From HKCCE3408 sp039183205 (lineage in GTDB: Bacteria > Pseudomonadota > Alphaproteobacteria > Rhodobacterales > Rhodobacteraceae): DNA of 64,000 nt. Below, piece by piece: positions 1 to 8,441 of this stretch. The notes beneath the pieces were generated by a model. The model was not told the origin of the DNA and did no database searches. It saw only the letters and a list, made by a program, of their open reading frames with translations. Numbering within the stretch: position 1 is the first letter of the stretch; each line of letters begins with the position of its first letter. A program made the position numbers and the translations under genes. The stretch lies in assembly GCA_039183205.1 (NCBI GenBank), contig JBCDBR010000012.1, positions 34,414-98,413 on the forward strand, in the 5' to 3' direction.

Positions 1-121
1 GTTTGTCGTCGCGCGCAATATGGCAGACCGGTCCCGTGCCGCTTGCGCATTCCTCAAGCACCAATCGCGCGTCAAAGCCTTCGGGTGCGCCACCCATTGT
101 AATATGATCAGTGCGTGCCAT
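1..121 (-). CDS. mfd: Transcription-repair coupling factor Mfd, N-terminal fragment (runs off left edge)
   Basis: The reverse strand opens with ATG at 121 and reads without a stop to the window edge, giving about 40 residues. The start MARTDHITMGGAPEGFDARL resembles the N-terminus of Mfd from Rhodobacteraceae, where a short 'T(L/M)GGAPEGFDA' stretch precedes the UvrB-like domain. Mfd releases RNA polymerase stalled at lesions and recruits UvrA. The diagnostic helicase motifs lie outside the window, so the call rests on this N-terminal signature and on recognition of the neighbourhood. Confidence 0.6.
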   Translation of the reverse strand, partial: MARTDHITMGGAPEGFDARLVLEECASGTGPVCHIARDDK

Positions 122-170
122 GGCCGGCTGATCTACGGGTCTGGGGCCCGGCGTCAAGCCGCTGCGCGGA

Positions 171-698
171 TTATGGGGCAAGCGGGCTGACCGTGACGTT
201 CACATACATGCCCCAGAAGGCGGTGATAAAGATAAAGACAACGCCCATGGCCTGCACCCCGACCCGGTGCCAGCGCAATGCGTTTGGCAGGTCTGCGAAA
301 TCGGTTTTCCGCAAGTTTCGGGCCGTGCGGGTCGACCAAAGCCCGATCAGCACCATGGGGGCTGCCAAAAGAAAGACCGCTTGACTGAACTCGTTGCCAT
401 AGACCCAGCCCAGCACGCCGAGCCCGGTCAGCAAAAACGCCGCACCAGCGGTTACAGCCGGGCCCGAGAGTTCGACCAGCGACAGGATGCGGTTGACGTT
501 GACCTCGGCCAAGATGCGCAGATCGCGGCTTGCCTGTTCTTGGCCGCGCCGCGCGCGCACGACCAGATCAAAGGGCACACCCAGCACCCAATGGCTGACG
601 GTCGACCACAAGACAGCCAGCACAATCCAATACCAAAGGTTCGAGAAGGAACGCAGATCGATAACTTCGCGCGCCCGTTCGAGTATCGCTAGGTCCAA
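171..698 (-). CDS. Integral membrane protein of the 'component of SufBCD complex' family
   Basis: This 175-residue protein carries the family signature 'RSFSNLWYWI' near residue 17, followed by four apparent hydrophobic segments (about 23-43, 80-100, 105-120, 150-170). Relatives in Rhodobacteraceae are labelled 'component of SufBCD complex', but no catalytic motif is visible and the Suf link is only a database habit. The chosen start is a TTG at 698, because family members begin a few residues before the conserved R-S-F-S-N motif and no ATG is available. It sits between mfd (same strand) and the divergent hemB. Function is unproven. Confidence 0.6.
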   Translation of the reverse strand: MDLAILERAREVIDLRSFSNLWYWIVLAVLWSTVSHWVLGVPFDLVVRARRGQEQASRDLRILAEVNVNRILSLVELSGPAVTAGAAFLLTGLGVLGWVYGNEFSQAVFLLAAPMVLIGLWSTRTARNLRKTDFADLPNALRWHRVGVQAMGVVFIFITAFWGMYVNVTVSPLAP

Positions 699-844
699 GC
701 CTGACCCCGTTTTTCGTCACCGAAGCCTCTTTTAGTGCCCGGGCGTCACGGATGCCAGCCCGCGCGTGCGCAAAAGATGAAACTTGTCTCCGCGCAACAG
801 CCATGCCACCCCTAAGGGCGCGACAGCGCGAAGGATAAACGACG

Positions 845-1855
845 ATGGCGCCGCAGGCCTCTTTCCCCAAAACCCGCTTCCGCAGGCTTCGCCGGACGCA
901 GCCCTTGCGCGATTTGGTGCGGGAAAGTGAGCTTTCGGTCCACGATCTGATCTGGCCGCTCTTTGTCTGTGCCGGTCAAAACGAAACCCAAACCGTGGCC
1001 TCCATGCCGGGTGTTTTACGCCGATCGGTCGATCTGATCGTCGCCGCCGCACGCGAGGCCGCCACATTTGGCATTCCGGCCGTTTGTCTTTTTCCCTACA
1101 CGGCTTTGGAAGATCGCACTGCCGATTGCGCTGAGGCGTGGAGCCCGGATAACCTGTCAAATCGGGCGATTGCCGCTATTCGCGAGGCTGGTATCGACAT
1201 CGCGGTGATGACCGATATCGCGCTCGATCCCTATAATATCGACGGTCAAGACGGATTTGTCCGCGACGGCCAAGTCGTCAATGATGAAACTGTCGAGGCC
1301 TTGGTGAAAATGGCACTGGCCCAAGCCGAGGCGGGCGCGGATATTCTGGGGCCCTCCGACATGATGGACGGCCGGGTCGGGGCGATGCGGCGCGCGCTTG
1401 AGGCCGAGGGTCATCGCGATGTTGCCATCATGTCCTATGCCGCGAAATTCGCATCCAGTTTTTATGGCCCGTTTCGCGACGCCGTGGGCGCCAGTGGGGC
1501 GCTGAAGGGGGACAAAAAGACCTATCAGATCGATCCGCCAAACCGGTGCGAAGCATTGCGCTGCGTCGAACGCGACCTGCAAGAGGGGGCCGATATGGTG
1601 ATGGTCAAGCCGGGCATGCCCTATCTCGATATCGCCCGCGCGGTCAAAGACCGCTTTGGCGCACCGACCTATGCCTATCAGGTCTCAGGCGAATTTGCGA
1701 TGATCGAAGCTGCCGCGGCCAATGGGTGGCTTGATGGGGAAAAGGTCATGCTCGAAAGCCTAATCGCGTTCCGGCGCGCCGGATGTGACGGTGTCTTGAC
1801 CTATTTCGCGCCCCGCGTCGCGCGGCTTTTGGCGGGTGAGCCTACCGGTGCATGA
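845..1855 (+). CDS. hemB: Delta-aminolevulinic acid dehydratase (porphobilinogen synthase)
   Basis: The 336-residue protein condenses two 5-aminolevulinate molecules to porphobilinogen, the second step of tetrapyrrole synthesis. Both Schiff-base lysines are in their usual contexts: K201 in 'SYAAKFAS' and K255 in 'MVMVKPGMPY'. The region that holds the zinc-binding cysteine triad in animal and E. coli enzymes reads D124-IAL-D128-PYNIDGQD here, with no cysteines, so this is an Mg/K-type enzyme, as is usual in Rhodobacter relatives. Length is normal for the family. It is monocistronic and divergent from the membrane protein upstream. Confidence 0.95.
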   Translation: MAPQASFPKTRFRRLRRTQPLRDLVRESELSVHDLIWPLFVCAGQNETQTVASMPGVLRRSVDLIVAAAREAATFGIPAVCLFPYTALEDRTADCAEAWSPDNLSNRAIAAIREAGIDIAVMTDIALDPYNIDGQDGFVRDGQVVNDETVEALVKMALAQAEAGADILGPSDMMDGRVGAMRRALEAEGHRDVAIMSYAAKFASSFYGPFRDAVGASGALKGDKKTYQIDPPNRCEALRCVERDLQEGADMVMVKPGMPYLDIARAVKDRFGAPTYAYQVSGEFAMIEAAAANGWLDGEKVMLESLIAFRRAGCDGVLTYFAPRVARLLAGEPTGA

Positions 1856-2002
1856 TGCCGAAAATGTCAGGGTGAAATGCCGCCGATCCGGCGATTTGGA
1901 CTGCTTTGCTCAGTGACAACGCGATGCGGCTTCGGTAACATATGCACGTGCGCGGAGCAGAAAGACTCGGCCACGGAGGCATCATCTGGCAGGAGGGGGT
2001 CT

Positions 2003-2557
2003 ATGACCAAACTTTCAAGACGTACATTCGTTCTTTCCGGCGCGGCCTTGCCGTTGGCCGCATGCGGCAACGGGCTGAATTCCGAAGGCGGCCCACGTAT
2101 CGATGCGCGGGCCGATAACGCGCTGTCGTTTATGTATAGCGAAGTTCCGGGCAGTCAGGATTTGGCCAGTCAGGCCGCCGGGCTTCTGGTGATGCCGCTG
2201 ATCACCGAGGCGGGCTTTGGCTTCGGCGGGGCATATGGACGTGGCGCGTTACGCATCAATAATACGACCGTCGACTATTATTCGGCGATCTCTGGGACCT
2301 TCGGGCTTCAAATCGGCGCGCAGCAATACGCACATACCTTGTTCTTCATGACACCCGAGGCACTCAGTACCTTCCGCAATTCTCAGGGTTGGTCAGCGGG
2401 CGCCGATGTGCGTTACGCGGTCAACACGGATGCAGGGCGGCTTGGGGTTGATACCACCGAATTGCTCGATCCAGTGATCGCGGTCGTCTATGGACAGGCC
2501 GGGCTGATTGCCGGGGCCACGCTCGAAGGTACACGCTACACGCGCATCCTGCCATGA
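2003..2557 (+). CDS. SYLF/YSC84-type lipoprotein
   Basis: The protein has 184 residues. It starts with a twin-arginine-like 'SRRTFVLSG' followed by a lipobox 'LAAC' near residue 19-22, so it is probably exported and lipidated. The rest, rich in G-F-G-F-G-G stretches and ending in '...GATLEGTRYTRI', matches the SYLF (YSC84) lipid-binding fold. A strong ribosome binding site (AGGAGGGGG at 1991-1999) picks ATG 2003 over upstream in-frame starts. Its last codons overlap the next gene by ATGA, so the two are probably translationally coupled. Role in envelope lipid binding is inferred from the family only. Confidence 0.75.
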   Translation: MTKLSRRTFVLSGAALPLAACGNGLNSEGGPRIDARADNALSFMYSEVPGSQDLASQAAGLLVMPLITEAGFGFGGAYGRGALRINNTTVDYYSAISGTFGLQIGAQQYAHTLFFMTPEALSTFRNSQGWSAGADVRYAVNTDAGRLGVDTTELLDPVIAVVYGQAGLIAGATLEGTRYTRILP

Positions 2558-3042
2558 AGGCGGCGGCACGTCTCGCCGCAGCAGCATGGCTTTTTGTCGT
2601 TTCGCCTGTCTTGGCGCAGGACGTTGCAGATCTTGCGCCACGAGAGGGGTGGGCCGTCCATGTGACGGATCATGATTTCGACGATCTGGTCGCGCATACC
2701 CGTGCCGCGATCGGCGATGGCGGGCTGGCCGTCGTCACCCAAGCGGGACCGACGGGCGCGGCGGCCAATCGCGGGATCGACATTCCGGGCAACCGAATCA
2801 TCGGGGCCTTTAACAACGTTTTTGCGGTGCGCATTCTGTCGCTTTCGACGGCCGCCATGATCGAGGCGCCTTTACGGTTTTATGTCACAGAAAACGCCAA
2901 TGGCACGGCGACGCTGAGCTACAAGGAACCCAGCTTTGTTTTTGCGCCGTACATAGCCGAAGGCGGGGACGATTTGATTGCCGCTGCGGCAGAGCTTGAT
3001 GCAATCTTTGCGGCCATTGCTGAAGACGCTGCATCGCGATAG
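2554..3042 (+). CDS. DUF302 domain periplasmic protein
   Basis: A 162-residue protein with a cleavable signal peptide (hydrophobic stretch about 5-20, cleavage likely after 'VLAQ'). The mature part has the DUF302 pattern: 'FDDLVAHTRAAIGDGGLAVV', a 'GNRIIGAFNN' turn, 'EAPLRFYV' and 'ATLSYKEPS'. DUF302 proteins are small alpha/beta folds of unknown biochemical role. The start ATG overlaps the stop of the lipoprotein gene (ATGA at 2554), suggesting a two-gene envelope operon. Confidence 0.8.
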   Translation: MKAAARLAAAAWLFVVSPVLAQDVADLAPREGWAVHVTDHDFDDLVAHTRAAIGDGGLAVVTQAGPTGAAANRGIDIPGNRIIGAFNNVFAVRILSLSTAAMIEAPLRFYVTENANGTATLSYKEPSFVFAPYIAEGGDDLIAAAAELDAIFAAIAEDAASR

Positions 3043-3078
3043 GGCTAGATCGGCTGAGGTTTTGAGGGGCGATGCGCA

Positions 3079-5550
3079 ATGCGCGTGGTTTTGCGGTGGC
3101 TCATCCGCGTTGCGACAGTTGTCATCACTTTGACCGTTATGGCGGTCCTTTTGGCGTGGTGGATGGCGAGCCGGTCCCTGCCCGACTACGACGCCGATTG
3201 GCGCGTCGATGGCATTTCGGCACCGGTTGAGATCGTCCGCTCGAATGCGGGCGTTCCGCATATTTTCGGCGCGACGGACGAGGATGTCTTCTTCGGCCTC
3301 GGCTTTGCGCATGCGCAAGACAGATTGTGGCAAATGCTGATGACCCGGCGCACCGCACAGGGGCGCCTGTCGGAGCTATTTGGCCCGCGCACTTTGGATA
3401 TCGACGATGTTCTGCGCCGACTTGATCTATACGGACACGCCTCGGCATCGGTGGCCGCGTTCGATCCGCGGTCGCGCGCGGCGCTAGAGGCCTATGCCGC
3501 GGGCGTTAATGCCTGGATCGAACAGGTCTCGACCGAAGCGCTTGGCCGCGGGGCCCCCGAATTATTCCTGTTCTCGCCCGAGATTGCGCCCTGGCGACCG
3601 GCAGATTCCGTGGCCGTGTCGACCATGATGGCCCTGCAATTGGCCTCTCAGCACGAAGAGGAGATCCTGCGTGCCCGCACCAGCCTGGCCTTGCCCGACC
3701 AAGACCGGTTGCAAGACCTGCTGCCCGATGCGCCCGGAACAGGTGTGATGGCGCTACCGGAATTCGCCGCCCTCTTCGATGCATCGCCCCCGCGGTTTGC
3801 GGAAAACACAGCGCAATATGGTAGGCTCGTGCCCTGGGCACCGCGCGGCCGCGGCGGGGCGTCGAATGCTTGGGCTGCGCAACCGGCGCGCACCGCATCC
3901 GGCGCGCCGATTTTGGCCAATGATCCGCATCTGGCGCTGACAGCGCCATCGATTTGGTATCTCGCGCGGCTGGAATTCCAAAGCGGCGGTGCCATTGGTG
4001 CGACGATCCCCGGCATGCCAGCGATCCTTTCGGGCCGCAATGATCATATCGCTTGGGGCGTCACCTCGGCCCATGTCGACGATATCGATCTCTATGTCGA
4101 AGAGCTCAACCCGGAAAATTCGAACCAATATCGCGCGCCCACCGGCTGGGCCGAATTCGAGACGCGGCGCGAGATCATCGAGATCGACGGCGCAGATCCG
4201 GTGACGATCACCTTGCGCTGGACCGAAAACGGCCCCGTCCTCCCAGGCAGGCACTGGAATTTCGGCGCGGTCACACCCGCAGGTCATGTCATGAGCATGG
4301 CTTGGACGGTATTTTCTGATCGCAACACGTCGGTACGCACCGGCATCGACATCATGTTCGCGACCAGCGTTGAGGAGGCGCTGATGGCCGGCAGCCATTT
4401 CGTTGCGCCCGCGCAAAACCTGATGGTCGCCGATGTGGACGGCAATATCGCGCTGCAAATCATCGGCCATATTCCCTGGCGCGATGACGATCACCAAACC
4501 TTGGCGCGGATGCCCTCGCCCGGTTGGGTTGCGGATAACCGTTGGCTCGGCGTGACCAGCTATCGCGCTAACCCAACCCTGCTAAACCCGCAAAGCGGCA
4601 TGCTTGGCAATACCAACAACAAAACCATCGATCGCGACTTTCCACTGCATGTGAGCTTCGATTGGGGCGATACGCAGCGGATCACACGGCTCGAAAGCCT
4701 GATGGGTGCGCGCGCGGTTCATACCCGTGACAGTTTCATCGAAGCCCAGCTTGATGCGGTTTCCGCCGCGGCGCGCAATATCTTGCCACTGGTTGCCCGC
4801 GATCTGTGGTTTGCCACCGAGGCCGCGCCGCCGGGGACAATCGAACGGCGCCGGCAAGAGGCGCTTGCCCTGCTTGCCGATTGGAACGGCGAGATGAACG
4901 AACACCTGCCCGAGCCGCTGATCTATGCCGCGTGGATGCGCAGTTTGCAGCAACGCTTGATCCGCGATGATATCGGGCCGCTGGCTGCGGAATTCGAAAG
5001 CATGGAGCCGCTGTTTATCGAACGCGTGTTTCGTGACGTCGATGGCGCAAGCAGTTGGTGCGATGTCCGCAGTTCCACCGTGCAGGAAACCTGTAACGAT
5101 ATCGCGCGCTTAGCGCTTGATGATGCACTACAATGGCTCGAAGAGCGCTATGGCCCTGCAATCGAAAGCTGGCGATGGGGCGAGGCGCATGAAGCGGTGC
5201 ACGAACATCCGGTTTTGGGGCAAACGGCGCTTTTCTCCTGGGTGGTTAATATTCGGCAATCAACGTCAGGCGGCGATCACACGTTACAGCGCGCTGCAAC
5301 CCCGGGCGCCCTGCCCGACCCCTTTTTGAACACCCATTCTGCCGGATATCGCGGCGTCTATGACTTTGCCGATCCCGACAGCTCGGTCTTTGTTTTGTCG
5401 ACTGGGCAGTCCGGCCATCCGCTGAGCCCGCATTACGACGATCTTGGCGAGCTGTGGCGCCGCGGTGAATATATCCCAATGTCGCTCGACCCGGATTTGG
5501 CCCGCGCGGGCAATATTGGCATCACGCAGCTGAGCCCGGCGGGACCATGA
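3079..5550 (+). CDS. Penicillin acylase family N-terminal-nucleophile hydrolase
   Basis: The 823-residue precursor has an N-terminal membrane segment (about 8-29) and the family layout: alpha subunit, spacer, then the autocleavage point before S262 in 'RGRGGASNAWA'. S262 would become the N-terminal nucleophile of the beta subunit. 'NDPHL' at 281-285 and 'GRNDHIAWG' are conserved beta-subunit motifs. Family members hydrolyse amide bonds of beta-lactams or acyl-homoserine lactones; which substrate applies cannot be told from sequence. The 3' end overlaps the convergent EAL gene by 29 bases. Confidence 0.85.
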   Translation: MRVVLRWLIRVATVVITLTVMAVLLAWWMASRSLPDYDADWRVDGISAPVEIVRSNAGVPHIFGATDEDVFFGLGFAHAQDRLWQMLMTRRTAQGRLSELFGPRTLDIDDVLRRLDLYGHASASVAAFDPRSRAALEAYAAGVNAWIEQVSTEALGRGAPELFLFSPEIAPWRPADSVAVSTMMALQLASQHEEEILRARTSLALPDQDRLQDLLPDAPGTGVMALPEFAALFDASPPRFAENTAQYGRLVPWAPRGRGGASNAWAAQPARTASGAPILANDPHLALTAPSIWYLARLEFQSGGAIGATIPGMPAILSGRNDHIAWGVTSAHVDDIDLYVEELNPENSNQYRAPTGWAEFETRREIIEIDGADPVTITLRWTENGPVLPGRHWNFGAVTPAGHVMSMAWTVFSDRNTSVRTGIDIMFATSVEEALMAGSHFVAPAQNLMVADVDGNIALQIIGHIPWRDDDHQTLARMPSPGWVADNRWLGVTSYRANPTLLNPQSGMLGNTNNKTIDRDFPLHVSFDWGDTQRITRLESLMGARAVHTRDSFIEAQLDAVSAAARNILPLVARDLWFATEAAPPGTIERRRQEALALLADWNGEMNEHLPEPLIYAAWMRSLQQRLIRDDIGPLAAEFESMEPLFIERVFRDVDGASSWCDVRSSTVQETCNDIARLALDDALQWLEERYGPAIESWRWGEAHEAVHEHPVLGQTALFSWVVNIRQSTSGGDHTLQRAATPGALPDPFLNTHSAGYRGVYDFADPDSSVFVLSTGQSGHPLSPHYDDLGELWRRGEYIPMSLDPDLARAGNIGITQLSPAGP

Positions 5551-6742
5551 GGTCCGCCAACGGTCGCGGATGAGCAAAGAGATACCCCTGCCCGCGCGCC
5601 ACGCCGAGATCGCGAAGACAGCGATGCTCGGCCACAGTCTCAATCCCTTCGGCTACCAAAGTGGCGCCCGTTTCAGTGGCATAATGTACCATGGCCGCGC
5701 ACATCGCCCGCTTTGCGGCATCGGCATCGATGCCGGCGACCAGCGCACGATCCAGCTTGATCAGATCAGGGCTTAAGGCGAGGATCTGGTGCAAGCCGGA
5801 ATGCCCCATACCGGTGTCGTCCACCGCCAACCTCATCCCGGCCTGCCGCAATGGCGCAAGGCGCGCCAACAGGGCGTCGTAATCGTCCACGGCACGGTGC
5901 TCGGTAATTTCCAGCACCAGGTTCGAAAAATGAACTTCGTCAAATAATGCACTGAAACCAGGATTGAAAACTGTCTCGGGTGACGCATTGATCGACAGGT
6001 AGATATCCGAGGGCAGGCCGCTGAGATAACGAAGTGCCCTTGCAATGATCTGCTGTTCAAGTTCAGCGGTTCGATGGACGCGGGCTGCGGCGGCAAACAC
6101 GGCCGCGGCATCCCAAATGCGATCCGTTTCGAACCGGCAGAGCGCCTCATAGCCTTGGACCTGGCCCCGGTCCAGAGCGACAATCGGTTGTGCTTGTAGG
6201 TGGTATTTTGCCCCAGACATGATCTCATCAAGCACGGTCGGACTGACCCGATGAGCGTCGTGATCCCCTGGACCCGGCTGGATGTGTTTCTCAAGAAGGC
6301 CCGCGACCGATTGCGCCACCTTCATGTCCCGCATGTTTAGGCTCAGGTCGGGATCGGGTGAGAGCGCGCCAAAAAGACCAAATTGCGCCCCATCCGCCCG
6401 CGCAACCGGCACGGCGATCCATGCGCCAACCGGCAGACCGAGCCAATTGGGCCTCTCGCCGGCGTTCGTCTTGCGCATATCAGCGATCAATTGCGGATGG
6501 TCGGCGCCCCAAACCGGTCCAATATCGCCGACGTCGATTGTCCATCGCGCGCCGACGGACAGGTGCCGGCCATGACCCGGCGCATCAAAAACGCGCAGAA
6601 CTGCATCCGCCTGGTCGCGTTCGACAAGAAAACTGATCGCCATGCCCAGATGCTGCCGGATCGTGCGCAGCGCCTGGCCAATCACGTCATCATCGCTGGC
6701 GCCGGCGGCACGCAACGCCTGGAGCGCAAAAAGATCGGTCAT
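5522..6742 (-). CDS. GAF-EAL cyclic di-GMP phosphodiesterase
   Basis: The 406-residue cytosolic protein has a GAF-like sensor region (about 18-150) and a C-terminal EAL domain (about 175-400). EAL signature residues are present: E199-A-L, 'INASP', 'VLEITEH', an Asp-Asp pair in 'VDDTGMG', 'LIKLDRA', 'AEGIET' and 'GQGYLF'. Loop 6, normally DDFGTG, reads DDTGMG, a mild divergence, but both metal-binding aspartates remain. Activity against c-di-GMP is therefore likely. No GGDEF or membrane segment is seen. It converges on the penicillin-acylase gene with overlapping 3' ends. Confidence 0.85.
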   Translation of the reverse strand: MTDLFALQALRAAGASDDDVIGQALRTIRQHLGMAISFLVERDQADAVLRVFDAPGHGRHLSVGARWTIDVGDIGPVWGADHPQLIADMRKTNAGERPNWLGLPVGAWIAVPVARADGAQFGLFGALSPDPDLSLNMRDMKVAQSVAGLLEKHIQPGPGDHDAHRVSPTVLDEIMSGAKYHLQAQPIVALDRGQVQGYEALCRFETDRIWDAAAVFAAAARVHRTAELEQQIIARALRYLSGLPSDIYLSINASPETVFNPGFSALFDEVHFSNLVLEITEHRAVDDYDALLARLAPLRQAGMRLAVDDTGMGHSGLHQILALSPDLIKLDRALVAGIDADAAKRAMCAAMVHYATETGATLVAEGIETVAEHRCLRDLGVARGQGYLFAHPRPLADLMVPPGSAA

Positions 6743-6790
6743 GGTGTCCTTGTGGCGGATGACATCGCTATGCCAGCAGCGTGTAAAGAT

Positions 6791-8065
6791 TTAGCTATCG
6801 GGCCGCGGTTCGGACAATCGCGCAAAAGCCTTCGCCTGGCGGTCCGTCCAAGTGACCGTCAGGCTTGCATGCGTGTCGTCCAAGTTTTCGGCGTCGACAA
6901 TGCCTTGTTCATAAAGCCAGGCGCGCTTGCGACCGTCGGCGAGTGGCAATTCGAGCGTTGTGGTACGTTTGGGCGGTGTCAGGCGCGCAGCGATTGCGGC
7001 CAAAAGCGCGTCAAAACCCGCGCCCGTCCGGGCCGAAATTGCCAAACATTCCGGCCGTTTAGAGACCGCATCAAGGCGGGTTCGCAGTTCTGCGGGCGCA
7101 AGCCTGTCGGTTTTGTTCCAAAGCTCTAGGAGATTGGCGGCTGCGCTCACGCCTAAGCTTTCAAGAATTTTGCGCACATCATCGGCCTGCTCAGTGGTCT
7201 CGGGATGGCTGATATCGCGGACATGCAAGATGAGATCGGCGTCGCGCACATCTTCAAGCGTGGCGCGAAATGCGGCCACCAATTCGGTCGGCAAGTCCGA
7301 AATAAAACCCACCGTGTCGGACAGGATAACCTCGGGTCCGCGCGGGATCGCAAGCGCCCGCATGGTTGGGTCAAGCGTGGCGAAGAGCATGTCCTTGGCC
7401 AACACTTTCGACCCGGTTAAACGGTTAAAAAGCGTGGACTTCCCGGCATTTGTGTATCCGACGAGGGCAACGATCGGATAGGGCACCTTGGCGCGGGCGG
7501 CGCGATGCAATTCGCGCGTCTTCACAACCTTCGACAATTGCCGGCGGATGCGTGTGACCGCCTCGTCAATCGCGCGCCGGTCGGCCTCGATCTGCGTCTC
7601 ACCGGGACCGCCAACAAACCCCAATCCGCCGCGCTGGCGTTCCAAATGGGTCCACGCACGCACCAAACGCGTGCGTTGATAGCTCAGCGCGGCCAGTTCC
7701 ACCTGAAGCACGCCCTCTCGTGTGCGGGCACGATCCGCAAAGATCTCTAGAATCAGGCCGGTGCGATCAAGCAGCTTACAGCCCCAATCGCGTTCGAGAT
7801 TGCGCTGCTGCACCGGCGTGACCGGTCCGTCGATCAAAACCAAACCGATATCGTTGTCTTTGATGCGGTCTCGAAGCGCGGCTATTTTGCCTGCGCCGAA
7901 AAGTCTGCCGGGATGTGGGCGCGGCAGCCGCACGATCTCAGCGCCGGTGATGTCGAGACCCGGCAAAGCCATGGCCAAGGCTGCGGCCTCTTCCAGCGCC
8001 ATGACCGGGTCGCGCCGCCCGGCCTCAGAGGTCAGATCGGGATGTAGAACGAGTGCGCGGGTCAC
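6791..8065 (-). CDS. hflX: GTPase HflX
   Basis: The 424-residue ribosome-associated GTPase shows the HflX N-terminal domain with the conserved 'GRLFGAGK' and 'GGPGETQIE' motifs, then the G domain with Walker A 'GYTNAGKS' (203-210), a 'DTVGFI' G3 element and 'NKTD' G4. HflX splits stalled ribosomes and binds 50S subunits. It uses a GTG start at 8065 that overlaps the hfq stop (GTGA), matching the usual hfq-hflX coupling. Length is normal. Confidence 0.95.
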   Translation of the reverse strand: MTRALVLHPDLTSEAGRRDPVMALEEAAALAMALPGLDITGAEIVRLPRPHPGRLFGAGKIAALRDRIKDNDIGLVLIDGPVTPVQQRNLERDWGCKLLDRTGLILEIFADRARTREGVLQVELAALSYQRTRLVRAWTHLERQRGGLGFVGGPGETQIEADRRAIDEAVTRIRRQLSKVVKTRELHRAARAKVPYPIVALVGYTNAGKSTLFNRLTGSKVLAKDMLFATLDPTMRALAIPRGPEVILSDTVGFISDLPTELVAAFRATLEDVRDADLILHVRDISHPETTEQADDVRKILESLGVSAAANLLELWNKTDRLAPAELRTRLDAVSKRPECLAISARTGAGFDALLAAIAARLTPPKRTTTLELPLADGRKRAWLYEQGIVDAENLDDTHASLTVTWTDRQAKAFARLSEPRPDS

Positions 8066-8295
8066 TCTTCCCCGTCGTAAAGATTGATTGGCTGCGCAGG
8101 CATTACGGTTGAAATCGCGTGCTTGTAGACAAGCTGCGATTGACCGTCCCGCCGCAAAAGCACACAGAAATTGTCAAACCACGTGATCACGCCTTGCAGC
8201 TTGACACCGTTGATAAGGAAAATCGTGACCGGAACCTTCGTTTTGCGGACGTGGTTCAGGAACGCATCCTGCAGGTTTTGTTTTGTCTCGGGCAT
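8062..8295 (-). CDS. hfq: RNA chaperone Hfq
   Basis: A 77-residue Sm-like protein starting 'MPETKQNLQDAFLNHVRK'. The Sm1 region ('PVTIFLINGVKLQGVITWFD') and Sm2 'YKHAIST' are intact, so it should form the hexamer that pairs small RNAs with mRNAs. A longer reading frame to 8367 exists, but family members begin with this 'ETKQNLQD' stretch, so ATG 8295 is preferred. It lies directly upstream of hflX with a 4-base overlap. Confidence 0.95.
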   Translation of the reverse strand: MPETKQNLQDAFLNHVRKTKVPVTIFLINGVKLQGVITWFDNFCVLLRRDGQSQLVYKHAISTVMPAQPINLYDGEE

Positions 8296-8441
8296 ACTGA
8301 AATTGCCTTCTCGCTTAACCCTTGCCGCGGATCGGTCCCCGGTCGCCACAAGCCAGTATGTAGACAAGTTTAAAGGATTTCCACCCCGTTATCAGCACAT
8401 TGCGCCGCCACAGGCGCAACTGCGCCAAACTGTCCGCTTTG

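Noticed and set aside
3754..4497. A 247-codon minus-strand frame inside the acylase gene
   Set aside because: It is antisense to a well-supported gene, with no ribosome binding site or recognised motif.
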